Counted from the first letter of the stretch, positions 35,218-43,933 are shown. The stretch: 64,000 nt of DNA from Nocardioides sp. LHD-245 (GCF_030929495.1 NZ_JAVFWN010000001.1:496001-560000); one strand, 5' to 3'. Translations and numbers: made by a program. The notes: generated by a model from the sequence alone, not told the origin.

Positions 35218-36377
35218 GAGGTGAGGTCCTGTCGGTTGAGCCGGAGCGCTTCGAAGACGGGTGCGTCGCAGAAGCGGAAGAGGTCGAGGGTGCCGCCGCC
35301 GACGCCGGTGTCGGAGTCGGTGGTGCCGGCCTCGGAGCGGGCGGAGAACGGCTGCCAGGAGGGGACGACGAAGAGGTCGCCGCGGATGACGGTCCAGGCG
35401 TGGTCGCCCACGGTGACGGTGCCGGAGCCGTCGAACACCTGGTAGACCGACGATCCGGTCTCGCGCACGGGTGCGGTCTCGTGACCCCGGACGATGCGGT
35501 GCATCTCGGCCCGGATGGTGGGCAGGACGTCGGCGCCGGTGGCGGGGTTGGTGAACCGGACGGCCGCGTGTCCGGGCTCGACGGTCCCACCGTGGCCCTC
35601 GCTCTCGACGGCGAGCTGGTCGTTCAACGCCCGGTCGGTGTGCTCCCACCGGTAGGCGAGCAGCGGCGTACCCGGACCGGCCGGGGGCGCGGGCGTGGCG
35701 CCGAGGGGCCGCAGACCCGGGTGCGCCCAGAGCCGCTCGGAGCGGGACCGGTCGGGCGTGGTCCGTTCGGCGGCGGAGACGGTGTCGCGCCCGAACTCGA
35801 AGAACTGGGTCTCGGTGGCGTACTGGAACGGGATGTCGAGGCCGTCGATCCAGGCCATCGGCTCGGCGGTGGCGTTGTGGTGGGCGTGCCAGTTCCAGCC
35901 GGCCTGGGGCAGGAAGTCGCCCCGGCGCATGGGGACGGGGTCGCCGCCGACGACGGTCCACACGCCCTCGCCCTCGACGACGAAGCGGAAGGCGTGCTGG
36001 GTGTGCCGGTGCTCGGGCGCGTCCTCGCCGGGCATGAGGTACTGGATCGCGGCCCACAGGGTCGGGGTCGCGAACGGTCGCCCGTCGAGCCCGGGGTTGG
36101 CCAGCGCGATCGCGCGGCGTTCGCCGCCTCGACCGACGGGGACGATGTCGCCTGCCTGGGCGGCCAGGGCGCGGAGGGTGTCCCAGCGCCACCGGTGGGG
36201 GACCGCGCGGGACCGCGGCTGGGCGGGCATGAGGTCGCCGATCTCGGTCCACAGGGGCACCAGGAGCTCTCGCTCGAAGCCGCGGTACAGGGCCTCCAGG
36301 GCGGGTGTCACGTCCGGTTGGTCGGGACCGTCGACGGCGGTGAGCCGGACGGGAGTGGGGGCATGGGTCGCACTCAT
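35214..36377 (-). CDS. Gentisate 1,2-dioxygenase
   Basis: 387 residues, bicupin. The N-terminal cupin holds the iron site in EHRHTQHAFRFVVEGEG followed by WNWHAHHN. The second cupin around residues 280-350 is less conserved, as usual for this enzyme. It opens the ring of gentisate (2,5-dihydroxybenzoate) to maleylpyruvate. It is the first gene of the three-gene operon and is divergent from an IclR regulator, with a palindromic site between the two. No upstream enzyme making gentisate is in the window. Confidence 0.92.
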   Translation of the reverse strand: MSATHAPTPVRLTAVDGPDQPDVTPALEALYRGFERELLVPLWTEIGDLMPAQPRSRAVPHRWRWDTLRALAAQAGDIVPVGRGGERRAIALANPGLDGRPFATPTLWAAIQYLMPGEDAPEHRHTQHAFRFVVEGEGVWTVVGGDPVPMRRGDFLPQAGWNWHAHHNATAEPMAWIDGLDIPFQYATETQFFEFGRDTVSAAERTTPDRSRSERLWAHPGLRPLGATPAPPAGPGTPLLAYRWEHTDRALNDQLAVESEGHGGTVEPGHAAVRFTNPATGADVLPTIRAEMHRIVRGHETAPVRETGSSVYQVFDGSGTVTVGDHAWTVIRGDLFVVPSWQPFSARSEAGTTDSDTGVGGGTLDLFRFCDAPVFEALRLNRQDLTS

Positions 36378-36416
36378 GTGTGCAAGAGTTCTCCATCGCC
36401 GAACACAGGCTCGCCA

Positions 36417-36435
36417 TGTTCTGCTGACCAGAACA
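36417..36435. promoter_or_regulatory. Probable IclR operator in the gentisate intergenic region
   Basis: TGTTCTGctgacCAGAACA is a perfect seven-base inverted repeat with a five-base spacer. It lies about 40 bases from the dioxygenase start and 35 bases from the IclR start, where one regulator could control both directions. Confidence 0.65.
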
Positions 36436-36469
36436 AGTGCGGTATGTCGCCACCCGAGGAGAGATGCGC

Positions 36470-37237
36470 GTGTCGTCGGATCCCGAGATGCGGACCCCGC
36501 CGCCCTATGCGGTGTCCAGCGTCGACCACGCGCTGCGGATCGCGGTGATGCTGCAGATGGAGGGCAAGGTCAGCGTCACCCAGGTCGCGGCGCGGCTCGG
36601 GGTGGCCCGGTCGACGGCGCACCGGCTGCTGGCGATGCTGGTCTACCGGGACTTCGCGATCCAGGACGAGAGCCGCACCTACCGGGTGGGGCCGGTGCTG
36701 CGGCTGCCGGAGCACTCGCGCTCCCTCACCGCGCGGATGCGCGAGGCCGCCTTCCCGCACCTGCGGCAGGTGGTCCGGGACCTGGGCGAGTCGGCCAACC
36801 TGTTCATCCGCGCGGGCGCCACGTCCCGCTGCATCGCGAGCGTCGAGTGCGGCCGTGCCCTGCGGGTCAGCTCACGGGAGGGCGTGGTCTTCCCCGTGCA
36901 CCGCACGTCGGCCGGTCTGCTCCTCCTCGCCGAGCTCGCGCCGGAGGACCTCCCGTCGGTCTTCGCCGACGAGGACCCCGAGGACCGGCCCGACCTGGCG
37001 CGGCTCGGCGCCGAGCTGGCCCGGATCCGGCGCGCCGGGTTCGCCGTCAACCGAGGGCGCTCGGAGCGCGGCATCGTCGCGGTCGGCGTACCGCTGCGTG
37101 CTGCGGACGGCGAGGCCGTCGCCGGCCTGTGCGTCTCGATGCCGAGCGTGCGCTACGCCCGCGACGCGCTGCCGCGGATCGTCCAGGTGCTGCGCGACGC
37201 CGCGCACGCCTGCGCCGCCGACCTGGGCTATCGATGA
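36470..37237 (+). CDS. IclR-family regulator of gentisate operon
   Basis: 255 residues from the GTG at 36470, eight bases after GAGGAG; an ATG at 36464 is too close to that site. Winged helix: VSSVDHALRIAVML, VTQVAARLGVARSTAHRLLAML. The effector domain follows, with the family segment HRTSAGLLLLAEL and NRGRSERGIVAVGVPL. IclR proteins bind small aromatic or organic acids. Being divergent from the gentisate operon across a dyad makes it that operon's regulator by inference. Confidence 0.9.
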   Translation: MSSDPEMRTPPPYAVSSVDHALRIAVMLQMEGKVSVTQVAARLGVARSTAHRLLAMLVYRDFAIQDESRTYRVGPVLRLPEHSRSLTARMREAAFPHLRQVVRDLGESANLFIRAGATSRCIASVECGRALRVSSREGVVFPVHRTSAGLLLLAELAPEDLPSVFADEDPEDRPDLARLGAELARIRRAGFAVNRGRSERGIVAVGVPLRAADGEAVAGLCVSMPSVRYARDALPRIVQVLRDAAHACAADLGYR

Positions 37238-37308
37238 GGGCACGGGCGTCGACAGCACGATCCGGCACGTCCCCGTCCCCTCCGGATGAGACGCCTCGGT
37301 CGCTTTCG

Positions 37309-37314
37309 TAGGAT
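37309..37314 (+). promoter_or_regulatory. -10 box of a leaderless promoter (thioredoxin-TPR gene)
   Basis: TAGGAT, seven bases before the ATG at 37322. Confidence 0.5.
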
Positions 37315-37321
37315 TGCCCCC

Positions 37322-38278
37322 ATGACGCAGCAGCCGTTCTCCCGTCCCGGCGCGATCGACCTGTCCGCCCTCAAGCGGACCCCGCCGCCCGCGGGTGGCG
37401 CGCCGGGTGCGCCCGCCGGCGGTGGCGGCGGGTCCACGTCGGCCTACTCCGTCGCGGTCGACGAGGCCAACTTCCAGTCGGTGCTCGAGGCGTCGATGAC
37501 CGCCCCGGTCGTGCTGGTCTTCACCTCGCCGTCCCAGTCTCCGGAGAGCGCCCAGCTCGCACTCGACGTGGCGACCGTCGCCGACGAGTACGACGGCCGG
37601 TTCCTCGCGGCGACGATCGACGTGGACGCGGTGCCGCAGATCGCCCAGGCGATGCAGATCCCGCAGGTGCCGCTGATGCTGGTGCTGCTCGACGGTCGCC
37701 CGGCGACGCAGCCGATCCCCGGCGCGGCGCCCATCGACGACATCCGGGCCCTGTTCAACCAGCTCGCGCAGCAGCTGACCGCCCAGGGCATCACCGGCCG
37801 GCACCAGCCCAACGCCTTCGGTGCGGCTCCCGGTGGCGAGGTGGCCGAGGGCGAGGAGGCCGACATCGATCCCCGCTACGTCCCGGCACAGGACGCGCTC
37901 GCGGCCGGCGACATCGACGCCGCCGTCGCGGAGTACCAGAAGCTCGTCGACGCCAACCCGGTCGACCACGAGGCGGCGGCCGGACTGGCGATGGCGAAGG
38001 TGCTGCAGCGCACCCAGGGCGCCGACCTCAACGCGGCCCGCGCGGCGGCCGCCGCGAACCCCGACGACGTCGACGCCCAGACCCTGGTCGCCGACCTCGA
38101 CATGCTCGGCGGCCACGTCGAGGACGCCTTCGCGCGCCTCGTCGAGCTGGTCCGGCGCACGGCCGGCAAGGAGCGCGACAAGGCCCGCGAGCACCTGGTC
38201 GGCCTGTTCGGGGCCGTCGGCAACGACGATCCGCGGGTGCTCAAGGGCCGTCAGGCCCTCGCCTCCGCGTTGTTCTGA
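37322..38278 (+). CDS. Thioredoxin-fold/TPR co-chaperone-like protein (CnoX/YbbN type), no CxxC
   Basis: 318 residues. A Gly/Pro-rich N-terminal 40 residues precede a thioredoxin fold (~45-155) in which the usual WCxxC is replaced by SPSQSPES, so it cannot do disulfide exchange. The C-terminal ~130 residues are TPR-like helices (DALAAGDIDAAVAEYQKLVD). This layout matches YbbN/CnoX proteins, which hold unfolded clients and interact with GroEL or DnaK in E. coli. Here redox activity is absent, as in other actinobacterial homologues I recall. Confidence 0.85.
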   Translation: MTQQPFSRPGAIDLSALKRTPPPAGGAPGAPAGGGGGSTSAYSVAVDEANFQSVLEASMTAPVVLVFTSPSQSPESAQLALDVATVADEYDGRFLAATIDVDAVPQIAQAMQIPQVPLMLVLLDGRPATQPIPGAAPIDDIRALFNQLAQQLTAQGITGRHQPNAFGAAPGGEVAEGEEADIDPRYVPAQDALAAGDIDAAVAEYQKLVDANPVDHEAAAGLAMAKVLQRTQGADLNAARAAAAANPDDVDAQTLVADLDMLGGHVEDAFARLVELVRRTAGKERDKAREHLVGLFGAVGNDDPRVLKGRQALASALF

Positions 38279-38280
38279 GT

Positions 38281-38515
38281 TGATGAGCCGAGCGTGTCGC
38301 AGACGCCGCTTGCCGCACGGACCTCGCTCCGCTCGGCCCGCGGGCGGCGCACCGTGCCGCTGCGCGGCCGTGCGCCACGCTGCCGGCCGACGTGACCTGA
38401 TGGGCCGAGCGTGTCGCAGACGCTGCTTGCCGCACGGACCTCGCTCCGCTCGGCCCGCGGGCGGCGCACCATGCCGCTGCGCGGCCGTGCGCCACGCTGC
38501 CGGCCGACGTGACCT
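38281..38515. repeat. Two tandem copies of a 117-bp intergenic repeat
   Basis: Copy 1 spans 38281-38397 and copy 2 38398-38514. I count only about three differences, near 38286/38403, 38307/38424 and 38354/38471. The sequence is rich in GCCGAGCG and GCCGCAC words and can be read open in several frames, but the encoded peptides are Arg/Ala-rich and unlike proteins. It begins two bases after the upstream stop and ends just before the EI24 gene. Confidence 0.92.
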
Positions 38516-38529
38516 GGCTGCGTGGTGAC

Positions 38530-39288
38530 ATGGGGTTCGGGCGCGGTGCCGGGTTCCTGCTCCGCGGGCTGCGTCTGTGGCGGGAGCGGCCGCGGCTGAT
38601 GCTGCTGGGCATCCTGCCCGCCCTGGTCGTCGGCGTCGTGGTGCTGGCGCTCCTGGTCACCCTGGTCTTCGTCGCCGACGACGTCGTCGGCTGGGCCACC
38701 CCGTTCGCCGACGACTGGGACGAGTCGGTGCGCGGCCTGTTCCGCGGCGCGCTCTACCTGCTGGTGCTCGCCGGTGCGTCGATGCTCGCCATCGTCACCT
38801 TCACCGGCCTCACCCTCGCCGTGGGCGACCCCTTCTACGAGAAGATCTGGAAGGAGGTCGAGCTCTCGCTCGGTGGCGAGGTCCCGGACCGGGGTGTCGG
38901 CTGGGGCCGCGGCGCGATCGACGGGCTGGTGCTCGTCGTCCTCGGCCTGCTCACCGCGATCGGGGTCTTCGTGATCGGCCTGCTGCCCGTCGTCGGCACC
39001 GTCGTCGGCGCGGTGCTCGGCCTGGTCGTGGCCGGGCGCCTGCTCGCCGGCGAGCTCGTGTCGCGTCCGCTCGAGGCGCGCGGCATGGACCGGGCCGCCC
39101 GCGCCGCGCTGATGCGACGCCACCGCGGCGCGATGCTCGGGTTCGGCGTGTGCGTCCAGGCCTGCTTCCTGGTGCCGCTGGGCGGCATCCTGGTGATGCC
39201 CGCGGCGGTCGCCGGCGCGACGTACCTCGCCCGGGCCGCCCTGGACGGCGGTTCACCTACCGAAATTGTCGAGAACCGGCCGCTCTGA
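38530..39288 (+). CDS. EI24-domain (CysZ-like) integral membrane protein
   Basis: 252 residues from the ATG at 38530; a GTG at 38509 inside the repeat would add seven residues. Four hydrophobic regions are visible: LMLLGILPALVVGVVVLAL, ALYLLVLAGASMLAIVTF, LVLVVLGLLTAIGVFVIGL and the C-terminal GILVMPAAVAGATYL. The layout matches the EI24/CysZ family, which includes a sulfate permease in E. coli; actinobacterial members are uncharacterised. The last 12 residues (SPTEIVENRPL) are encoded within the left arm and loop of a hairpin, so the native C-terminus may have been altered by it. Confidence 0.8.
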   Translation: MGFGRGAGFLLRGLRLWRERPRLMLLGILPALVVGVVVLALLVTLVFVADDVVGWATPFADDWDESVRGLFRGALYLLVLAGASMLAIVTFTGLTLAVGDPFYEKIWKEVELSLGGEVPDRGVGWGRGAIDGLVLVVLGLLTAIGVFVIGLLPVVGTVVGAVLGLVVAGRLLAGELVSRPLEARGMDRAARAALMRRHRGAMLGFGVCVQACFLVPLGGILVMPAAVAGATYLARAALDGGSPTEIVENRPL

Positions 39289-39306
39289 GGACAAATTCGG
39301 TAGGTG
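39254..39306. repeat. Hairpin repeat, left copy (CACCTACCG termini)
   Basis: Arms 39254-39270 and 39290-39306 pair over 17 bases with one mismatch. It contains the EI24 stop and ends six bases before the LysR stop codon. Termini CACCTACCG/CGGTAGGTG are shared with the hairpin at 41119-41171. The outer flank GGTT and the inner flank CG also match there in mirror orientation. Confidence 0.9.
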
Positions 39307-39312
39307 CGTGGC

Positions 39313-40203
39313 TCAGATCCGGGCGAACGCGTCCAGCACCGCCCGCACGGCAGGCGAGTCGGCCATCGTGCGCCGGTGCAGGGCGTCGATGAGGCGCACC
39401 GGCTCCGGCTCGGCCACCGGTACGGCGACCAGGTCGTCGCCGAGCCCCGCGCGTCCCATCCGGGGGATCAGCGCGACCCCGAGCCCGGCGCGGACCAGGG
39501 CCAGGTGGGACTCGAACTCCGCCGAGACATGCGCGATCCGCGGCGGACGGCTGGTGCCGTCGTACATCCGGGAGAGCCACTGGCGGCAGATCGTGCTCTC
39601 GGGGGTGGCGATCCAGCCGACATCGAGGAGGTCGTGCGGCGTGACCCGGTCGCGCCGGGCCAGCGGGTCGTCGCGGTGGACGATCAGGTCGGCGACGTCG
39701 CCGGGCAGGGGAGTGGCGGCGACGTGGTCGGGCACGGCGAGCGGGACCCCGCCCCAGCGGTGCACGATGCCGAGCTCGACCTGGCCGCTGGCGACGAGCT
39801 CGACGACGTCCCAGGGCTCCGCCTCGCGCAGGGTGAGGGCGAGACCGGGGTGGGCGTCGCGCAGGCTGCGCGCGATCGGGGCGACCAGGCCGCGCATCGC
39901 GGTGGAGAAGGCGGCCAGCCGGATCCGGCCGGTGACGACGCCCGCCCGCTGCTGCAGGGACGTCTCGAGCAGCTCGAGGTCGGCGAGGACCCGTTCGCCG
40001 GCGTCGACCAGGTGGCGACCATGGCTGGTCAGCATCACCCCGCGACCGACCCGCTCCAGCAGCGGGACGCCGGTCTGCCGCTCGAGTCGCTTGACCTGCT
40101 GCGAGATCGCGCTCGGGGTGTAGCCGGTCGCCGCCGCGGCGCCGACCACGGAGCCGTGGGTGGCGACCGCGCGGAGGGAGACGAGCGCATCCAGGTCGAT
40201 CAT
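39313..40203 (-). CDS. LysR-family transcriptional regulator
   Basis: 296 residues. N-terminal winged helix: LDALVSLRAVATHGSVVGAA, then YTPSAISQQVKRLERQTGVPLLERVGRGVML. The periplasmic-binding-like effector domain fills the rest. It is divergent from an EamA exporter gene 61 bases away, the classic arrangement in which a LysR protein controls the adjacent transporter. The inducer is unknown. Confidence 0.93.
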   Translation of the reverse strand: MIDLDALVSLRAVATHGSVVGAAAATGYTPSAISQQVKRLERQTGVPLLERVGRGVMLTSHGRHLVDAGERVLADLELLETSLQQRAGVVTGRIRLAAFSTAMRGLVAPIARSLRDAHPGLALTLREAEPWDVVELVASGQVELGIVHRWGGVPLAVPDHVAATPLPGDVADLIVHRDDPLARRDRVTPHDLLDVGWIATPESTICRQWLSRMYDGTSRPPRIAHVSAEFESHLALVRAGLGVALIPRMGRAGLGDDLVAVPVAEPEPVRLIDALHRRTMADSPAVRAVLDAFARI

Positions 40204-40264
40204 GCAACGACGCTACATCATCCAGTGCACTTCTCTTCGCTGGTGCTTCAACGTTGTGACGGGG

Positions 40265-41260
40265 ATGCTGGACGGCGTGAGCCGCCGCGACCAGTCCCTC
40301 GCCGCCCTCGTGGCCGTGATCTGGGGCTTCAACTTCGTCGTCATCGACTGGGGCATGGGCGAGGTGCCCCCGCTGCTGTTCCTCGCCGCCCGCTTCCTCG
40401 CCGTGGTCCTCCCGGCGGTCTTCCTGCTGGACCCGCCGCCGGTGCCGTGGCGCACGGTGGCGGCGGTCGGCCTGTTCATGTCGCTGGGCCAGTTCGCGTT
40501 CCTGTACGTCGCGATGGACGCCGGGATGCCGCCCGGGCTGGCCGGCCTGGTGCTGCAGGCCCAGGTGGTGCTGACCATCCTGCTGGCCGCCGCGGCGCTG
40601 CACGAGCGGCCGACCCGGCCTCAGGTCCTCGGGGTCGTGCTCGGCGTCGTCGGGCTGGTGGTCGTCGGGCTCGGTCGCGGCGGCCACGTCCCGGCGCTCG
40701 CGCTGGCGCTGTGCCTGGCCGCCGCGCTGATGTGGGCGATCGGCAATGTCGTCTCGCGGGCCTCGGGCGCGACCGGCGGGCTCTCGCTCACGGTGTGGTC
40801 TGCGCTCGTCGTACCCGTGCCGCTGGTGCTGCTCTCGCTCGTGCTCGACGGCCCGGCCGCGGTGGCCGACGGGATCGCCGCCTTCGGCGGCCGCGCCGCG
40901 CTGTCGACCCTCTACACCGCCGCTCTCGCGTCGCTGGTGGGCTACGGCATCTTCAACGGCCTGCTCTCCCGCAACCCGTCGGCGGCCGTCGTGCCGTGGA
41001 TCCTGCTCGTCCCTCCGGTCGCCATCGGCTCGGCCTGGGCGCTGCTCGACGAGGTGCCCTCGGCCGGCGAGCTCGTCGGGGGAGCGGTCCTCGTGCTCGG
41101 GGTGGCGGTGTCGTCGCGCACCTACCGGAATCGTCGTGGATCCGCTGGATCCGCGACGATTCCGGTAGGTGAACCGTCGACCCTCAGCGACCCGACTCGG
41201 TGTACGCCGGACCCGTCCCGGCCAGGCTCGCCAGGGCGGCCCGCACCCGCCGGGCGGTGA
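40265..41260 (+). CDS. EamA/DMT-family transporter with hairpin-encoded C-terminal tail
   Basis: 331 residues from the ATG at 40265 (a GTG at 40280 is an alternative). Ten hydrophobic helices in two EamA repeats (LAALVAVIWGFNFVVIDWG ... VLGVVLGVVGLVVVGLG ... ALCLAAALMWAIGNVVS ... GGAVLVLGVAVS). DMT exporters carry amino acids, nucleosides or drugs. The domain ends near residue 284. The last ~47 residues (from RTYRN) are encoded by a 25-bp hairpin and beyond, and overlap the convergent Nudix gene by 77 bases. That tail looks like read-through created by the repeat. Confidence 0.88.
   Translation: MLDGVSRRDQSLAALVAVIWGFNFVVIDWGMGEVPPLLFLAARFLAVVLPAVFLLDPPPVPWRTVAAVGLFMSLGQFAFLYVAMDAGMPPGLAGLVLQAQVVLTILLAAAALHERPTRPQVLGVVLGVVGLVVVGLGRGGHVPALALALCLAAALMWAIGNVVSRASGATGGLSLTVWSALVVPVPLVLLSLVLDGPAAVADGIAAFGGRAALSTLYTAALASLVGYGIFNGLLSRNPSAAVVPWILLVPPVAIGSAWALLDEVPSAGELVGGAVLVLGVAVSSRTYRNRRGSAGSATIPVGEPSTLSDPTRCTPDPSRPGSPGRPAPAGR
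41119..41171. repeat. Hairpin repeat, right copy (CACCTACCG termini)
   Basis: Arms 41119-41143 and 41147-41171 pair over 25 bases with a single G-T wobble and a three-base loop. The termini and flanks match the hairpin at 39254-39306 in inverted orientation, so the LysR-EamA pair is bracketed by mirror-image copies. Confidence 0.92.
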
Positions 41261-41978
41261 AGTCGGCCGCGCGCTCGTCGATCTCGGCGAGGGTGAGGAA
41301 GTCGGCGGTCTTGATCTCCCGGGCCTGTGGCACGACCTGCTGCACGATCGAGGCGGGGTGCACGCCGCCGTCGAAGACCAGGCAGAGCGCGTCGTCCCAG
41401 CCGCCCCAGGGCGGCAGCCAGTCGGTGAGCAGGAGGGGACCCGCCTCGATCGTGAGGTCGAGCTCCTCCTCGACCTCACGGGCCACCGCGACGCACGGCG
41501 ACTCGCCCACCTCGACCACGCCGCCGGGCAGGTCCCAGTCGGCCTTGTAGGTCAGGTTGCACATCAGCACCCGCGGCGCGGGGCCGTCCGCGCCGGCCAG
41601 CTCGGCGTCGCGGATCAGCATCTGGCCGATCCCGCGCTTGCGCGGCAGGAACGAGTTGAGCAGAGCCCGGAAGCCACCCGGCTCGTGCACGGGAGTGTCG
41701 TCGACCAGGCGGGCGTAGACCACGACGTCACCGGCCCGCCCCCGCTGCACACCCTCGCGCCGCAACCCCGACCAGGTCGCGATCCGCTGCGCGTCGGTGT
41801 CGTCGATCGCGACCTTGACCTCGACCCGCTCGTGGTCGGTCAGGGCGTCGGCCACCTGGCGGCGCACCACGTCGACGGCGGCCTGCCAGCCGCGCTCGGT
41901 GAGGTCGGAGGTCCAGGTCAGCCGGGCGGTGCCGTCGTCGACCGTCCGGTGGCTGATCTCGGGCTCGGGCGCGGGCAC
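41184..41978 (-). CDS. Nudix hydrolase with N-terminal GNAT-like domain
   Basis: 264 residues from a GTG with a TAGGGT -10 six bases upstream. The C-terminal ~140 residues hold a Nudix box: GGVVEVGESPCVAVAREV followed by EEEL. It matches Gx5Ex7REUxEExGU except for Asp at the final Gly. The N-terminal ~120 residues resemble a GNAT acetyltransferase fold (WQAAVDVVRRQVADALTDHE ... SGLRREGVQRGRAGDVVVYARL). Fusions of this kind have no assigned substrate that I know of. Confidence 0.8.
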   Translation of the reverse strand: MPAPEPEISHRTVDDGTARLTWTSDLTERGWQAAVDVVRRQVADALTDHERVEVKVAIDDTDAQRIATWSGLRREGVQRGRAGDVVVYARLVDDTPVHEPGGFRALLNSFLPRKRGIGQMLIRDAELAGADGPAPRVLMCNLTYKADWDLPGGVVEVGESPCVAVAREVEEELDLTIEAGPLLLTDWLPPWGGWDDALCLVFDGGVHPASIVQQVVPQAREIKTADFLTLAEIDERAADFTARRVRAALASLAGTGPAYTESGR

Positions 41979-41982
41979 GGGG

Positions 41983-43920
41983 TCACCCTACGGGTGAGCG
42001 CAACCACAGGGTGGCGAGAGGGGGCACCACCAGGTCGGCGTACGCGGGACTGCCGCCGGGGGCGCCGGACTCCAGCGGCCCGGCCGCCCGCGCGTGGACG
42101 ACCCCGAGGTTCCCGACCCCGCTGCCGCCGTACGCCGTGGCGTCGGTGTTGAGCAGCTCGACCCACTCGCCGGCGACCGGCAGCCCGAGCCGGTAGTCGT
42201 GGGGGACCGCCGCGAAGTTGGTGACGCAGACCAGGTCCGGCGTCCCGGCGTCCCCGGAGCGGCGGACGAAGGAGAAGACGTTGTGCCCGGCGTCCTGGGC
42301 GTCGATCCAGGCGAATCCCGCCGGGTCGTTGTCGAGGCGCCACAGGGCGGGCTCCTCGCGGTAGCGGGCGTTGAGATCGCGCACGAAGTCGCGGATGCCC
42401 GCGTGCTCGGGCTTCTGCAGCAGCCACCAGTCGAGCTCGCGGGCCTCGGCCCACTCGGTCTCCTGGCCCAGCTCGGTGCCCATCATCACCAGCTGCTTGC
42501 CGGGATGGGCCCACATGGAGGCGAGATAGGCGCGCAGCGTGGCGAGCTGCTGCCAGCGGTCGCCGGGCATCTTGCGCACCAGCGAGCCCTTGCCGTGGAC
42601 CACCTCGTCGTGGCTGAGGGGGAGCACGTAGTTCTCGGAGAAGGCGTAGACGAGCGAGAAGGCCATCTCGCCGTGGTGGTACGCGCGGTGCACGGGGTCG
42701 TGCGCGAGATAGCGCAGGCTGTCGTGCATCCAGCCCATGTTCCACTTGAACCCGAAGCCGAGCCCGCCGCCCGACGTCGCTCCCGTCACACCCGGCCACG
42801 CGGTCGACTCCTCGGCGATCGTGACGATGCCGGGCACCCGCTTGTAGGCGGTGGCATTGAGCTCCTGCAGGAACTGCACCGCCTCCAGGTGCTCGTGGCC
42901 GCCGTACCTGTTGGGGGACCACTCGCCGTCCTTGCGGCCGTAGTCGAGGTAGAGCATCGAGGCGACCCCGTCGACGCGCAGGCCGTCGACGTGGAACTCC
43001 TCGAGCCAGTAGAGAGCGTTGGCGACCAGGAAGTTGCGGACCTCGGGACGGCCGAAGTCGAAGATGTGCGAGCCCCACTCGGGGTGCCAGCCGCGCTGCG
43101 GGTCGGCGTGCTCGTAGAGAGGGGTGCCGTCGAAGCGGACCAGCGCCCATTCGTCCGTCGCGAAGTGGCCCGGGACCCAGTCGAGGATCACGGCGATGCC
43201 GGCGGCGTGGAGGGCGTCGACGAGGCGGCGGAAGCCGTCGGGGTCGCCGAAGCGCGCGTCCGGTGCGAAGTAGCCGGTGACGTGGTAGCCCCAGGAGCCG
43301 CCGAACGGGTGCTGCATGACCGGCATCAGCTCGACGTGGGTGAAACCGAGGTCGGCGAGATAGGCGGGGAGATCCGCGGCCAGCTCGTCGTAGGTCCAGA
43401 AGGAGCCGTCGGGGTGGCGCTTCCACGAGCCGAGGTGCAGCTCGTAGGTCGCCATCGGCTCGCGCACGGGTTGCCGGTCCGCGCGGGCGGCGAGCCAGGC
43501 GTCGTCCTGCCAGACGTGGCGGCTGGTGAACACGCGTGACGCGGTCGCGGGAGGGACCTCGGCGTGGGAGGCCATCGGGTCGGCCTTGTGGCGCCAGATC
43601 CCGTCGGCGCCTTCCACGACGTACTTGTAGGAGGCGCCCGAACCGACCCCGGGGACGAAGATCTCCCAGAGGCCCGAGCCGACGGCCGTCATCCGGTGGG
43701 CGTTGCCGTCCCATCCGTCGAAGTCGCCGACGACGCTCACGTTGCGGGCGTTCGGGGCCCAGACGACGAAGTTGGTCCCGGGCTCCCCGCCGTCCTCGCC
43801 GGCGTCGTGGACATGGGCGCCGAGGACCTGCCACAGGAGCTCGTGTCGACCCTCCGCCACCAGGTGGAGGTCGACCTCCCCGAGTGTCGTTGCGGACGTG
43901 CTGCGCTCAACGGGCGGCAT
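41983..43920 (-). CDS. glgB: 1,4-alpha-glucan branching enzyme (GH13)
   Basis: 645 residues from the ATG at 43920, which has a leaderless TAGACT -10. An N-terminal CBM48 ([22 protein letters not shown]) precedes the GH13 barrel with its four conserved regions: [21 protein letters not shown] (nucleophile Asp), the acid Glu in IAEEST, and [11 protein letters not shown]. It introduces alpha-1,6 branches. In most actinobacteria glgB follows glgE-treS-pep2 directly; here about 3.2 kb with four other features intervene and a palindromic element abuts its promoter. Confidence 0.95.
   Translation of the reverse strand: MPPVERSTSATTLGEVDLHLVAEGRHELLWQVLGAHVHDAGEDGGEPGTNFVVWAPNARNVSVVGDFDGWDGNAHRMTAVGSGLWEIFVPGVGSGASYKYVVEGADGIWRHKADPMASHAEVPPATASRVFTSRHVWQDDAWLAARADRQPVREPMATYELHLGSWKRHPDGSFWTYDELAADLPAYLADLGFTHVELMPVMQHPFGGSWGYHVTGYFAPDARFGDPDGFRRLVDALHAAGIAVILDWVPGHFATDEWALVRFDGTPLYEHADPQRGWHPEWGSHIFDFGRPEVRNFLVANALYWLEEFHVDGLRVDGVASMLYLDYGRKDGEWSPNRYGGHEHLEAVQFLQELNATAYKRVPGIVTIAEESTAWPGVTGATSGGGLGFGFKWNMGWMHDSLRYLAHDPVHRAYHHGEMAFSLVYAFSENYVLPLSHDEVVHGKGSLVRKMPGDRWQQLATLRAYLASMWAHPGKQLVMMGTELGQETEWAEARELDWWLLQKPEHAGIRDFVRDLNARYREEPALWRLDNDPAGFAWIDAQDAGHNVFSFVRRSGDAGTPDLVCVTNFAAVPHDYRLGLPVAGEWVELLNTDATAYGGSGVGNLGVVHARAAGPLESGAPGGSPAYADLVVPPLATLWLRSPVG
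41985..41990 (-). promoter_or_regulatory. -10 box of a leaderless promoter (GNAT-Nudix gene)
   Basis: TAGGGT on the minus strand, six bases before the GTG at 41978. It overlaps the last codons of glgB. Confidence 0.45.
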
Positions 43921-43927
43921 CTCCCCG

Positions 43928-43933
43928 AGTCTA
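43928..43933 (-). promoter_or_regulatory. -10 box of glgB, overlapping a palindromic element
   Basis: TAGACT on the minus strand, seven bases before the glgB ATG. Its first three bases are the end of the 166-bp inverted-repeat element, so the element contributes to the promoter. Confidence 0.5.

Noticed and set aside
38281..38528. ORFs on both strands inside the 117-bp tandem repeat
   Set aside because: They are open only because the repeat length is divisible by three and the sequence is GC-rich; the peptides are themselves exact repeats with no plausible start or family.
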